Of a stretch of 64,000 nucleotides of DNA, positions 47,939 through 61,096 are shown in pieces. This DNA comes from Rhizophagus clarus (Eukaryota; Glomeromycota; Glomeromycetes; Glomerales; Glomeraceae). The DNA is taken from the NCBI GenBank assembly GCA_015698045.1, contig BLAL01000285.1:2790001-2854000 (forward strand). The letters run 5' to 3'. The notes beneath the pieces are model-generated. The model saw nothing but the letters and a program-made list of their open reading frames with translations, was not told where the DNA came from and made no database searches. How positions within the stretch are numbered: position 1 is the first letter of the stretch; every line of letters starts with the position of its first letter. A program made the position numbers and the translations under genes.

Positions 47939-49918
47939 TTATCCTTCAAACTTAGAAACAGTTAATCCAAGATACGGACTAGGCTTATTAGCTGTCATAG
48001 TTCTTATATTAAAATGAAATCCTTCAATTGGTTTGAAAACGAAATTTCTAATTAACATACTTAACAATATCTTAAATTCAGTTAAAGCTAATTTATTTCC
48101 TATACAAGCTCTTGTGCCAGTAAGAAAAGGTAAATAATTTAAATTTGTCACATTTTTAGTTACGGAAGGATCTAACCATCTTTTTGGATCAAAATCATTG
48201 GCTGTTGGACCCCAAATTTCGGGTGATTTATGAAGTGCTGAAATTGCAACCATTATTGTAGTATTCTATTATAAAATATTATGTTTAATTAATAATTTGA
48301 ATTTTTTTAATAACAACATAAATGATAAATACAGTATACCTTTGGAATTAAATATTCTCCAAAAACTTCTTCATTAAGATTGGTTCGAGTAGTAAATGGT
48401 GCTATAAAATAGAATTACAGAATTAATAAGATGATTTTTTATCGCTCAATTAATTTGTAAAAAATAATTATACCTGGAGAATGTATTCTTAAAGTTTCCT
48501 TAACTATACAATTTAAATATTCCAAGGAATTAATTTCATCAAATGTAGGATTAAATTTTGATTTATCAGGAAAAGCTTTAATTAACTCTTCACGTAATAA
48601 GTCTTGCTCATGTGGAAAATGTGCAAGTAAATATAAAGCCCAACAAGTTGAAACACTCGTGGTTTCATGCCCTGCTATTAAAAATGTCATAATCTAAATA
48701 TTCACATTATTATGTACATACAATTGAATTAATATATAATATTATAAAAACCATGATTTTTAAATACATTAATTAATTACCTGGTATTTTAATTCTTCGT
48801 CAGTCATTTTTTCTTCAATAGGTAATGTTTTATTGATATTAATTAATAAAGATATTAAATCCTTTCCATTTAATTCTCCATTTTCGGCTTCTTTGTATTT
48901 TTCTCTGATCAATCTCTTGGATACACGTTCAATAACTTCACATGCATTATTGAATCTCTTATTCATATCTATTGGAATTTTTCTAACAAATGGAATATAA
49001 TTTGATAACATACTAATGACGAAACGTAAGATAGGTTTTGGACCATTTAAAAGAGAATCATAAGCTTCCGCCAATTCATTTGAAGATGTTAACGAATTAA
49101 ATTCGTAATTAAATCCTAAAAATATATACATATACATAAATTGAATTATTAAACGTCTAAATCATCAAAATTGAAATTTATTTCTTACCAACAAGTCCAA
49201 TTACGTCTAACGTAGCTTTTGAAATATAAGGTGTAAGATTAATTTCCGATTCTCCTAGGTTTACTTTATCTTCGATTAAACCTTTTAAGGTAAAGGCTAC
49301 ACGGATGAATGTCGGAACCATTTCCTAGATTGAAACAAATTAATTTGATTTAAGTATTAATTTGCAATAAATTTTCATGAATAAAGTATGATTACTTTAA
49401 TGTTATTATGAGTAAAAGCTGGATTCATCATTTTTCTCTGTCTCTTATGATCTTCACCTTCCGCAAGCACAAGACCTCTACCGGCGATTATAATAGCATC
49501 AGCCAACATATTAGGGGGTTTAATAAAATCATAAACTTTATTTAACGTAATATCTTGGATTATTTTTGTGTCTGCGATAAAAAGAGTTGGCTGATTAAAT
49601 AATCCATAGTATTTTATAATATTCCCATATTTTTGTACCCATTTGATTTGTGGTTCCTGCAGTATATCAAAGATAAAAAAAATTTGTATCGGTAAAATAA
49701 GAATCAAGACTAATTAAAGTAAAAAAAAAAATACTAACTTCTTCTTTCAAAAGTGATTTAAGATTTCCAAAAAATGGATTTTCAGACGGTGGACCAGGAA
49801 TGTTTCTCAAAGGAGAAATATAATATGGCCAAATCAATAATTTATAAGTAACCCATCCTATAAATCCTGATACAAAGAATGATACAAAGAACCCAACTAG
49901 AGTGAATAAGTCAAACAT
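47939..49918 (-). CDS. Cytochrome P450 G
   Basis: Intact, predicted 506 residues. Exons in gene order: 49918-49739, 49656-49396, 49324-49189, 49115-48781, 48693-48474, 48401-48340, 48265-47939. The anchor is four residues longer than in its relatives because of a small duplication (GFFVSFFVSG). Then RNIPGPP, I-helix AGHETT, KETLRI (ExxR), DPKRW and heme loop FLTGTRACIGN. Intron 1 uses the donor GTTAGT, shared in kind with H (GTTAAT) but not with B-D. The C-terminus (KPSPYLG…) is conserved. It is one of the more divergent members and the likely source type of the 5' remains in F. Expected on the endoplasmic reticulum; substrate unknown. A run of about 20 T residues (49919-49939) directly abuts the start codon on this strand as poly-A. 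Confidence 0.93.
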
Positions 49919-49939
49919 TTTTTTTTTTTTTTTTTTTTT

Positions 49940-51440
49940 CCTGGGAAAAATTCGGTTTAAATTTATTAAAAAAATTATGCACGATAGATCGTTTTCCGGT
50001 TTTCGGTAGATTTAATCACCGTTGTTTACCCGTAATTGGATAAATCAAAGTGATTGACATTCAAATTTACTATTATTGTAATCAGTTCCAGCAGAAATTC
50101 TAGCGTATTACGTTTCATTTAAAGCTAATTTGACGAATTCAGTAAATTGTTGATTGCATGTTTGTTCCTCAATTAATTTTTTCTTTTTTTGTACGCAACA
50201 TGTGAACTTTAAAAAGAAATAAAGGATTTAATTATAAAAATAAACCAACCAATCGCAGAACAAAAATTGAAATTGATCAAAACTTTTGCGTAGCAATCAC
50301 GTGATATTAACAAATAATTTTACTAGAGATCGTAAATAAATTTATAACGAATGTGTAAATGCATATCTAAGGTGTATACTTAATAAAGATGAATATTTAC
50401 CGATAAACGATACGAGTTAACAGCAGAATACACTAAATGAAACAATATCGCAACCTCGTTTGGCGATCTGAAATTCTAAGATTAAAACCAAAACTCAAAC
50501 TAAGCCAGGAAAAACTTCAGCTGACTTAAATCTCCTTCGTTCTGCGCGCGCATACATACTGTATATAATATTCGTTTCTCGGTTATTACCTGTTTATTTA
50601 TCCTTAATTGTAAGGTAAGTTATAATAAGTAATAACTATACCATCGTATGTAAAGGACTAGAAGCAATAGAACCCGAACATCTACAATAAGACAGGTAAT
50701 TTGTAAATTTTCAAAAATGTATTACAAGAGTAGCTTTTGGAATTTTACGATTTACAGGAGTTGATATACTGGCAGCTAGTGGTTAGATTTTGATTAATAC
50801 TGATTAATATATGGCCAAAAATATGATTTATTATCTTACAGATGATTAACGTTATAATTCTGATCCTTCCTGGATTACTGTGTAACAAAAGCTTATCGCT
50901 TTTGAAATACACTTTTAATTCTTAATTTAGGTGTCATGATAAAAATATTGCAAAAAATATTTCTTTCTTAAGACAATTATCTGAAGTTCAAATTTATTAA
51001 TCTACTTTAAACGAATAATTTATTTAATATTGAATTGGTATCACTACAATAATTCAACTTAGAACGATTGTATACTATAATGCTTAATACTGTTGTATTT
51101 AATAGTACAGTTCTTTATTAATTAGAATATTCCATTATCTTGAATTTAATCTTTAAGTGGTCGTCAACGTAAAATGGTAATAATGAGTCAATCGAATCTT
51201 GTACTGTATAATCTGTGTATAATCAGTCCTTTAATAGTTTTACAGTTTCAGAAATTTTAGAGATTTTACCCAATATTAAGTCTGGTAAGTTTTGGTCAAA
51301 CAAATTAACTTTTGAAATTACAAATCGCGAAAGTTGATCTTTGAATCAGACAAGTCACGAGTCAAATACTCAAATCTTGCATCTGAAGTAAATGATAATT
51401 TGTATACTTTTTTTTTATTTTCAAGTTTAATCCTAATGAT
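49940..51440. other. Upstream region of P450 G
   Basis: About 1.5 kb with no credible gene. Mixed composition, with GCGCGCGC near 50545 and no recognised element. Confidence 0.45.
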
Positions 51441-51830
51441 ATATATGTTGTGCGTCAGGTGTCAATTTGCGTCAGATGACAACTGACACGCGTCAGATGT
51501 AAACTCCTATAAGAAAACTATTTTTTTTGCTAATAAAGTTACCTCCAGTACTATAAGTGAATTTGCGCGTCATGATGAATTACACATATCCTGAAAATAT
51601 TACATGAATCCAACCTATAATTAATTATATACTTTAAATAATCTTATACACTATAATAAACGTTAAATTTTTTAGTCTCAATGTATTTTAGAAGACTGTT
51701 TCTCATCATTGTAAACATATAATTTTAAAGTTTCAGCGTAAACAAATTCATATTCATGGTAATATTCTTATTTAAATTTCAATATTGACATCTGACGCAA
51801 ATCGATATTTGATACACAACATATATATAC
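51441..51830. mobile_element. TIR element, about 390 bp (MITE)
   Basis: TATATATGTTGTG, then TTTGCGTCAGATG on the left (51439-51479), is mirrored at 51785-51830. The interior repeats GCGTCAGATGT twice on the left and is otherwise AT-rich. The TA-rich ends may be a TA target. Confidence 0.7.
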
Positions 51831-52318
51831 TATATATATAATTTGTAATTTAATTGGTCGATTTTTACAAATTTACTTGCTTAGATTAATATTATTTTCA
51901 TAAGTTAACTGTATTTTTGTAATATATGTATTGAGGAAATAAATATTTTCTATAACTCATGCATACTTTGTTCACCACGTGACTTTAAAAGTACTGACAG
52001 ATGGTATATAAAATATATAAGGTATATAGAAAAAGGTTAACTTAAACAAATGAAATTAAATGAACATCCAATCAGACGTGAATAAAGTGTAGCAAACGTT
52101 TCAGCATATACAATCAGGCACGAATAAAGGATGTAAAACAAAAACAAATTGTATACATGTACTACCGTGAAATAATGTAAGTAAAAATAAAACTTTATTT
52201 ATTTAACATAACAATATTTTAAATATGCAGAAGACGATGCGCCATTAAGAGTCCAGACGAAATATTTACTTTATTGTATTACATTTAATGTATTGGAGAT
52301 TTATCTTTATTTTAGTAA
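51831..52318. other. Spacer before the LINE
   Basis: AT-rich; no gene seen. Confidence 0.45.
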
Positions 52319-52336
52319 TATAGCACAAAATTTAAG

Positions 52337-53393
52337 TTCATTCTATCAGAGACTGATTGGGCACAGATAGCAGAAGAAGTCGAAAAAGACATAAAAGAAC
52401 TAGACACTGAAAACATGACCAACGTAATGCGATGGGAATTAATTACAGCGACGTTCGGAAAACGACAAAAAGAAAAGATTGCTTTGAGACGGCAAGAAAT
52501 GGATTTAAACGAAAAAGATATGAACGCAAAACCGATAGAAGAATTAAAGGATAGCGACACAAAAGCGCTTATCAACAGATTAATTAACGAATATAGACGT
52601 TTAGAAAAATTAGATAATATCAGTTTTAGAATACAAAAGAACATCGAGAAAAGCATCAACGACAAATACAGAAAACGAGATGGTAAAGACGAGAAACTAA
52701 GTAAGAACGAATTCAATCGCAGACTTTATATTCGGGAATGGGGTGTAACGAAGAAAAAGAAACAAATTGCGATGACAATACAACACTGGATAAGAGAATT
52801 TAATCGAATCGAAACCTTTATCGAATTACAATTGAATATCGAAAATTTAAGAAAATACGATGACCGAAAGAGATTTAACGATCAAAGAGAAAAACGTTTC
52901 GAGATAATGCAATCGTTATACGAAGACATTATTCGATTATAATATCAAAAAACGGGAAAAATACCTAGAAGAAGATATAGGTAAAATGTTAAACAACATT
53001 CTTGATAAAAGAAGAGAAACGATCGACATGAGTAATTTATTCATAAGAGAAGGAGACAGATTTACGATCATTAATGACAAAGAGGAAATTAAAGAGAAAG
53101 TTTACAACCACTACAAGAACTGGACGAGTAAAAGAAATATAGACCTAGACGAAATAGAATATAATGAAAAATGGCGAAATATCTACAGTCCAATCGAGGA
53201 AATTGATGAGACCATTTACGACAACATAATGGACGAAATCACATTGAACGAACTTAACGAGATTCTAAGCGAAGCAAAAAACAAGAAAGCGGCAGGGATT
53301 AGCGGCATACCTTACGATTTCTGGAAGAAAAGCAAAAAAACATACAAAACAATTAATATTAGATATGTTCAACGACAGTCTGAAAGAGAATAA
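52337..53393 (+). pseudogene. LINE protein, region before the RT core
   Basis: Charged, Lys/Glu/Arg-rich helical sequence with no recognised domain, open from 52337 to 52942 in one frame and continuing in the next frame (FDYNIKKREK…, about 52932-53393). The second part ends with NEILSEAKNKKAAGISGIPYD, which is the start of the reverse-transcriptase domain (the K-A-xG-xxGIPY block is common to LINE RTs). One frameshift lies near 52935 and one at about 53370. Confidence 0.75.
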
Positions 53394-54909
53394 AGTAATA
53401 GAAGATTGGAAGAAAGGACTGATTTTTCCGATAAATAAAACCACAAGATCGTATTGGAATCATGACATTAATTTAACTCGTCCAATTACATTAATTGAAA
53501 CGGCACGTAAAATTTTTTTAAAAATAATTACTCGACGCTTAACAAAAATTTTATCGGAAAACAAAGTGTTACAACCAACAAATTATGCCGCCTTAAAAAA
53601 CGAAAGTACGTTAGAACCGTTAAAAATTATACAGAATATCATAGAAGACGCCAATGTAGAACGGAAAGAAGCCTGGATTTTGTTGATGGATATCTCCAAA
53701 GCCTACGATTCAGTAAACACGACGATGTTAGAAAGGAGTCTAAAACGTATCAAATTACCTTCGAAACTTATAAATTTGATAATGGATATTAGATTACACC
53801 GACGTAACAGAGTCATAGTAAACAATGAAACCACAGACGAATACAAAGTAGAAGATGGTATTGATCAAGGGAAGACATGGTCCCCTTTACTGTGGAGAAT
53901 TTTCTATGACGGACTCCTCACTAGACTGAACGAAATTAAAGAAGACACAGGCTATAAAATGAAAGTCGACAAAATCCAAGACACAGAAACATACGAAATT
54001 GAAAAACTAGAGTCAATATATAACGTCTCCGCATTCATGGACGATACGACTCTAATAAGTTCCAACAAACTAAAATTAGAAGACATGATCGAGATATGTC
54101 ACGAATTCTTTGAGATCAATGATATTAAAGCCAATGTTGGAAAATATGAACTAATAAAGATAAATAATAAAGAAAACGAAGACCTATTTATTAAAGGTGA
54201 AAAAATAACGAAAGTAAATCACGAAGAAGGAAATAGAATCTTAGGCATATGGTACAGACACGACAACAAGAGGAAAAATTTTAAAAAGAAGATCAAAAAT
54301 ATAATAGATCAAGCATGTAAAATTTTTCGTTGGAAAAAATTAAACGAAAAACAAATCATAGCCACGTGGAACATGGTTATTATTCCTAAAATCGAATATC
54401 AATTACAAGCCATAGTCCTAACAGAAAACGAATGTAAAACATTCATGGGAACAATAACAAATCTAGTAAAGAATAGAGCAGGCTTAGCACGATCAACTCT
54501 AAATTTTATTATCCACGAAAAAGAATTATATGGACTAAAACACATATTTGATCTTCAAATAGAGAGTCTGACCAAAACCATCATGTATCTAGGAAACGAT
54601 AAAAACAGAATAGCAACGATATTCAAGATAAAAATATACAAAGAACAACAAAGAATCTGGACAGCGAGTTGCGTAGGGAATTTAGAAACTAGTTCGTTTA
54701 ATACTCAAAACTCATGGATAGTAGAGACAATTAATATCCTCAAGAAAGAAGGAATAAGTATATGCAATCACGAATTTTCAGACGCTTATAATGAACATAA
54801 AATTAAAGGAAGCACTATGGAGATTATAAAATTTTTAGAACCAAAAGAAATAATAAATAGTGCAAAATCAAGAAAAACGAAAAAAGTTCTATTCATAATC
54901 AACTTTTAG
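53365..54909 (+). pseudogene. LINE reverse transcriptase core
   Basis: Reverse transcribes the element RNA at the target site. Visible RT blocks: RPITLIETARKIFLKIITRR (finger/palm), LLMDISKAYDSVN with the first catalytic Asp (block A), DGIDQGKTWSPLLWRIFYD (block B), and AFMDDTTLIS, the F-x-D-D catalytic box (block C), then the thumb LGIWYRHD. The FMDD variant is unusual beside the common YADD/FADD. The frame is open for 514 codons but depends on sequence upstream and downstream in other frames, so it is not functional alone. Confidence 0.88.
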
Positions 54910-57011
54910 AACAAGATAACAAAAGAATACTGAAATGGAAGCATTTTTGTATAGAAAAACAGATAAGTACAAAAGGTAAAGTTCCTAAGCGGTTTAAAAA
55001 GATCAAGGAAGAAATAACGTTAGAAAATAGTAGAGAACTAAAGAACAAATACATAAATAACAATACCAGAAGAATAGAACTACAAAAAACAGTATACAAC
55101 GACGAAGAACCTTTAGGTCTACACGAACTAATTGCCTGGAACGATCAACAAGGAAACATAATATTTGGAGAAATTTTAAAGAAATCAAGAAGCAAAGCGT
55201 ACAAAAGAATAGGTCTGCATTTGATAACACACCCAGATAGCATGATACAAGAAGATGAATCACCAAATTTAATAAAATGCAACGGTTGCGAAAGAAACAT
55301 TGGAAAAAATAAAGATCAGTGTTTAATATATTTAGAAAATAATAATAATAGTCGAACCATTAAAAAAAGAAGAACCGAAAATGGTTTTGTAAAACCCTAC
55401 GAATCTTTACGTAATATCGCAATAAAGAATGAAATTCTAAAACAACACTTTGTCGAAGAATTAGAAAATATTGAATTCAACAACAAAATCGAAACAATAG
55501 ATCAAATTGTAAACGCATCAGAAGAAACAATTTTGAAATTTAAAAATAATATTATAGAAGAAGAATATAAAATTATAGATATTATAATTTCAATCAAAAA
55601 AGGTAAAAAACAAATAACAGATAAAGGAATTAAAACATATTGTTTTTACGCAACTTGGATAATTAAAGATTATTATACCGACGAAAATGAAATCGTGAAT
55701 AATACAGTAAAATTGATTGAAAAAAAAGATCAAATTAGCAGAATATGGTTAAAAAGTATTATTCTAGTTCTATTATTAATAAAAGATAGAAGTACGATCA
55801 ATCTAATTATAGACCCAATAGTAGCAAACGCGATGAATAATTTTTTTAATAATAAAAATGAACGGAGACGCCTAGATAACGAACATTATATAGAATTAAT
55901 ATATTTAGAAGAACTAATAATGAAAAAAGAAATCGTTATCGACATTAGAATAGTAAGCGAAGATTTAGATTACAAAGGAAATATAGAAAAGATGAATAAA
56001 ACACTTGATGAAAAAATAAAAGGGGAAGAGGAAATTGACGAAATAAATTTAGAAGAGACGTATTTAAAAAGCAAAGAATTTAATATTCACTGGCACAACA
56101 TTTTAATAACAGGTGAATATAGAAAATGGAGGAAGAAATGCTCCGACGCCCATTGGAAAAACAAGATTTTAAATAGTAATAGATTAGAAGATCTTTTTAT
56201 GTTGAATTTCAAGAACGAATTTGACTGGCAATATTCGCTAAAATTCTTGAGTAACAGAACAAAATTCAAGAAAACGCAATGTAGTAAAGAAGATACGTCA
56301 GAAAGAGCATATAGAATAAAAAATTTACTAAAAGAACTACCCACCTACAAGATCTTGAACGAAAGAAATACGAATGGAATAATATCTAGTATATGTCCAA
56401 GATGCGAGAAAGAAGAGGAAGATTGGGAACATATATGGATATGCGAAGAAAATGTATTCAATTTAAGAGAAGTAATAGAAGAAGGCATCGACGCCGAAAT
56501 TACGAAACTTAAAAACGAAGAAAAGAAAGAGGAATTAAAAATAATTCAAGATCTACTATGCTCATTTATAGAAATTCTTTATGGAAATTCAATAATATTA
56601 TCGATGAAAACAAGAGAATGGGAATTAATAAGAGGTATATATAATTATAGATATAACCTCATTACAAAGAAAAAAGAAGAACAAACGTTAATTAAAAACT
56701 TATGGGAAGCCATATACGATCATATTAAAGAGAAAATTTGGAAGGATAGATGTAATACGGTGATTAGGATAGAAAAAGATAGAGGAATTTCAAAACTGGA
56801 TAAGAGAAAAAGATCAAACGGGAATTCAGACGAACAAAAAAACAACAAAAAACAAAAAAAAGAAATAAATAAAAATTCAGAAAAAGAAATTAAAAAAAAC
56901 AAAAAGCAAGAAAATATTATAAATATAGTAACACATGATAAATTGATCGGAAAGATCATAACAGAGGGATCAATAGATAAATCGTGGTATAATACGATTA
57001 AAATAGTTTAA
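54900..57011 (+). pseudogene. LINE C-terminal domain with CCHC finger
   Basis: Continuation of the LINE protein after a frameshift near 54900; one frame is open for about 700 codons. It contains CNGCERN near 55280, and near the end CPRC…EHIWIC (56397-56447), a Cx2Cx8Hx3C zinc-finger of the kind at the end of many LINE proteins. The last 60 residues are a Lys/Asn-rich tail. No convincing RNase H catalytic set was seen, though the middle (55400-56300) is unassigned. Confidence 0.75.
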
Positions 57012-57475
57012 GAGCAACATTAGACATTTATAGATAGATAGTATAACTAATATGTGTTTTATAGATTATATTAAATTAGATATTTAGTATAGATAAATTA
57101 GTTATATAGATCTGATCTATAGGTGTTTATAAAATTATGTAACAATCAAATTTTGATTTAAATAATAAATAAACGCGTTACTAATTAAAAAAAAAAAAAA
57201 AATAGCACAAAATTTAAGTGACGTAACGTGTGATAGTACAGCGCCTAGAAAATTTCTTTGATCATGTGATCTAATTTTATTTATCACTAGTGTCATATCC
57301 TTTTATTTGAGACATTAACTGTCACTCTCAAATTTTCTTCGATTACGTGTTAATATGCATAATGTTGGCCAGTTCGAAGAATTTTTCTGGGTGCTTTTGA
57401 GATGAGTTCTATTGACAAATGGATATCGCCACGTGACCTTAATTAATTATCACATTTTGTAAACATATATAATCC

Positions 57476-57990
57476 TTCGCTTTGTTCTGGGTAATAGTCC
57501 TATTATTGGCTCAAATTTCTGTCTAATTAGAGGTGTAGATCATAATTTTTTAGCACGATGTTATTAGATTAATAATATTTCTTTATTAACTTCTCATCAT
57601 TTAGGTGATAAATATTTTTTATATTTTTCTTCAAATTATTTATATGCTAGATCTTTTTTATCTCATATTAATAATTTAGATATAGATTTTTTTAATGAAC
57701 AATCTTTTTTTTCTTTTATTTTTTAATTTTTTTATTAGGGAGATTCTGCTGATTTTTTAAGGTTATTAGATTGTTCGCGTATAACAGGCTAGCCAAGGTC
57801 ATGTTTCAATATTGGCAGGGCGGTTTCTTCTTTTAGGAGGGAATTTTAATGTAATTTAGTAGTTTACTCTGATTTATGCCTAGCGATTATCTTGTATTCT
57901 CAATTATATTATACATTGTACTGTAATTTTACTTAAATAAATAAATAAATAAATAAAATTCGCTTTGCTCTGGACAATAATCGTATATTG
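57476..57990 (+). mobile_element. LINE 3'-end fragment
   Basis: A 3' fragment of a non-LTR element ending in an AAAT-repeat tail (about 57934-57958). Near-identical 30-bp direct repeats beginning TTCGCTTTG flank it (57476-57507 and 57959-57990), like an old target duplication. A short frame (NNISLLTSHHLGDKYF…) near 57565-57725 is probably the end of the element protein. It is distinct from the LINE at 52.3 kb, which has a poly-A tail. Confidence 0.65.
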
Positions 57991-59141
57991 ATCAATTGTT
58001 CAGCATTGGCGTAAGATTTCTATTAGATATTTTTTGAAATACTTTATATACAGATCAAGAGAAATTTATGTTGTTATTTCAACTGCATGATCTATCAATT
58101 GACCGTGTTAGTAGTAATCTTCTTAAAAGACAACAATCTATTTCGTTGCAAAATCTTTACAATAATAAGCATATAAAATGCAAGAAATATATAAATATCT
58201 ATGAAACAGGTCTCTTCTTTAAATGTTTAAATTTTTACCATTATAAAATTGACTTTATTCTGAAAAATTGTTTTAAAATCTCTTAGAATTATGCTCTAAC
58301 TCAAATATTTCATATGAATTGTTTTCCAAATATATTACTATTAGATATAACAACAATAATAATATTTTAAATGGATTAACAAAGGTCATAAGAATTTAAA
58401 ATACTTTGGTATGGCGCAATATTATGAAAATATTTTTTCGTTACTAACCATACCTTAAATTAAATCTTTTATGTATACTATTATATTTCATTGCAATTTA
58501 CAAGAGTTAGAAGTATTGTTTGGTTATATTGAAGGTTCTAAGAATTTATTATATTTTATTAGAATTCCTTTATTGGATCACATGATTTTGTGACAAATGT
58601 TTGTGTGACAGTCATAATTGTTAAAAAACTCAATCCTACTTTCACGGTCTCTGATTCTTGTTTCCCAAGAAGAACAAACGACCACCAAATCACTTACTGC
58701 TTTTTTTATCAAACTTTAAAACAAATTTAATTATACTAGATTTACGCCTCTCAGTTGAAAGAAAAATATGACGTCTGATAGTGATAGCAACAATACAACA
58801 TGAAGGTGACTGCAATGAAGGATAGAGAGAGACGGTCTTGTTGACGATTGCTAATCATGAGACTTAACACTTATAGGCCTATAGCTGGTTTTTATATCTA
58901 GGCGAATAAATTTTTTGTAATTAAAATTCTACACATTTTTTTGAAAAAAAAAAACACATTACAGTATATATATTAAATCCAAATTTCAAAATCAAAAGCC
59001 CAAGTTTAAGATTATACGATTGAAAAGAAATACTATGATAATAAAGTCTATTATAAAATGATATTTATTTTAGAATAATGATTTAAGACATATAATATTT
59101 TAAAAATGTTAAGCTAATTAAAACGAATAGAAAAAAATTTG
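57991..59141. other. 3' flank of P450 H
   Basis: No convincing gene; the 72-codon open frame at 58068-58286 has no recognisable features. AT-rich. Confidence 0.45.
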
Positions 59142-61096
59142 TTAAGATTCAACCTTAGTAACAGTTAATTTAATGTCTGATTCAGGCTTAGAAGAAGTAA
59201 AGGATGTTCTTCCAACGTGAGATCCTTCAATTGGTTGAAAAACAAAATTTCTAACTAAAGTACCTAATATTACTTTAAGTTCATTTAAAGCTAATTTATT
59301 TCCTATGCAACCTCTTGCACCAGTATTGAAGGGTAAATAACTTATATTAGATATATTTTTAGTTAAAGTAGGATCTAACCATCTTTTTGGATCAAATTCA
59401 GCAGCTGTTGGGCCCCAAATTTCAGGTGATTTGTGAAGTGCCATAAGTGATATCATTATTGGAGTATTCTATTATAAAATAATAACAGATAAAAAAATTG
59501 TTTAATAAATAAATTTTTTTTTTTTTTTTGTAAAATATAAATGATAAACATACCTTTGGAACTAAATAATTCCCAAATACTTTATCCTTAAGATTAATTC
59601 TACTAATCAATGTAACTAAATTAAAAAATTACAAAGTTAATAAACTGACTTTTAAATTTTCAACATATTAATAACAACAAAAGCTATACCTGGAGAGTAT
59701 AATCTTAAAGCTTCCTTAACTACGCAATTTAAAAACTCCAATGAATTAATTTCATCATATGTAGGATTGAAATTTGATTTATCAGGAAAAGCTTTAACTA
59801 ATTCTTCACGCAATAAGTCTTGCACATGTGGATGTTGTGCAAGTAAATATAAGGCCCAACTAGCTGTAATACTTGTGGTTTCATGACCCGCTAATAAGAA
59901 TGTCATGATCTAAAAAATATATATATTCTCATTAAAAAATGAAATATTTTTTTATAATACAATTTTCAAACATTTTGTTTAGTCACCTGATTTTTTAGTT
60001 CGTCGTCTGTCATTCTTTCTTCAATAGGTAATTTTCTATTAATATTAATTAACACTGATAACAAATCAGTCCCTTTTAATTCTCCAAATTCGGCTTCTTT
60101 TTGTTTTATTTTAACCAAATTCCATGATTCGCGATTTATAATCACACATGCATCTTTAAAGTCTCTATTTATTTTGATTGGAATATTTCTAATAGATGGG
60201 AAGTAAGTTGCTAATCTATTAATTATAAAACGTAAAGGAGTTTGTGAAGAAATAGTACTGTAAGCATTTGCTAATTCATTTTGAGACGATAATGAATTAA
60301 ATTCGTAATTAAATCCTAAAAAAAAAATCAACAAACGTAGAATTGTAAGAAAACACGTATAAAATGTCAACATTGAAAAAATTTTCTCACCAATTAAACC
60401 GATGATATCTAAAGTAGCTTTTGAAATATACGGCGCAAATGCAATGTTAGATTCTCCTGAATTTATTTTATCTTCAATTAAATTTTTTAAGAGAGAAGCT
60501 ACTCGAGTAAATGTTGGAACCATGCTCTAAATTGAAATAATTTATGAATAATTTAATTCAAAATTCAATTTTCAAAACGAAATATTGTTTTTACCTTGAT
60601 ATTACTATAAGTAAAAGCTGGATTCATCATTTTTCTTTGTCTCTTATGAATGTCACCTTCCGAAAATGCAAGACCATTACCGACAAACGCAATAAGTTCT
60701 TTTACCAAATTAGGAGGTTTAATATAATCGTAAGTGTTACTTAATGTAATTTCTTGAATTATTGATGTATCCGAGATTAAAAGAGCTGGTTGGTTGAAAA
60801 ATTCATGGTATTTTATAATATCTCCATATTTCTTCCTCCATTCAATTTGTGGCTCCTATAAAAGCATATAAAAGAAAACGTATAGGTTAATTGAAATAAA
60901 ATTTATGACTGATATAAACAATATTAACCTCTTCTTTCATAAGCGTTTTATAATTTCCGTAAAATAGATGTTCAGATGATGGGCCAGGAATTTTTTTCAA
61001 AGGAGTAATATAAGTTGGCCAAATATATACTTTATAAATGACCCATCCTATAGCTCCTAATACAAAAAAGCTAATTAAAGAAGTCAAGTCAGGCAT
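59142..61096 (-). CDS. Cytochrome P450 H
   Basis: Intact, predicted 500 residues. Exons in gene order: 61096-60929, 60855-60595, 60526-60391, 60315-59987, 59909-59690, 59615-59554, 59468-59142. Anchor at residues 3-27, then KKIPGP with Ser in place of the second Pro of PGPP. I-helix AGHETT, KEALRL (ExxR), DPKRW, heme loop FNTGARGCIGN, canonical. Exon 4 is two codons shorter than in its relatives, and the exon-4 protein (SQTPLRFIINRLATYFPSI) is the most divergent in the cluster, in the region that shapes the active-site roof in P450s. This makes H the best candidate for a different substrate. The C-terminus is also divergent (KPESDIKLTV). Confidence 0.93.

Larger units (their letters stand above)
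52337..57201 (+). mobile_element. 5'-truncated LINE retrotransposon, 4.9 kb
   Basis: Flanked by an 18-bp target duplication ATAGCACAAAATTTAAGT (about 52319-52336 and 57202-57219) and ending in a poly-A tail. The reading frame is already open at the first inserted base (FILSETDWAQ), so the 5' end, including any apurinic-type endonuclease, was lost at insertion. It encodes a linker, reverse transcriptase and a carboxy-terminal domain with a CCHC finger. Only three frameshifts interrupt 4.7 kb (near 52935, 53370 and 54900), so the insertion is young. The sense strand is strikingly A- and purine-rich, unlike the host P450 genes. The 3' UTR (57012-57182) is full of ATAGAT-type words. Confidence 0.92.

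Noticed and set aside
52312-52716. Minus-strand open frames opposite the LINE (also 55003-55266, 56087-56344, 56720-56959)
   Set aside because: They are reverse-strand shadows of the purine-rich LINE coding sequence, with Phe/Ser/Leu-rich low-information translations.
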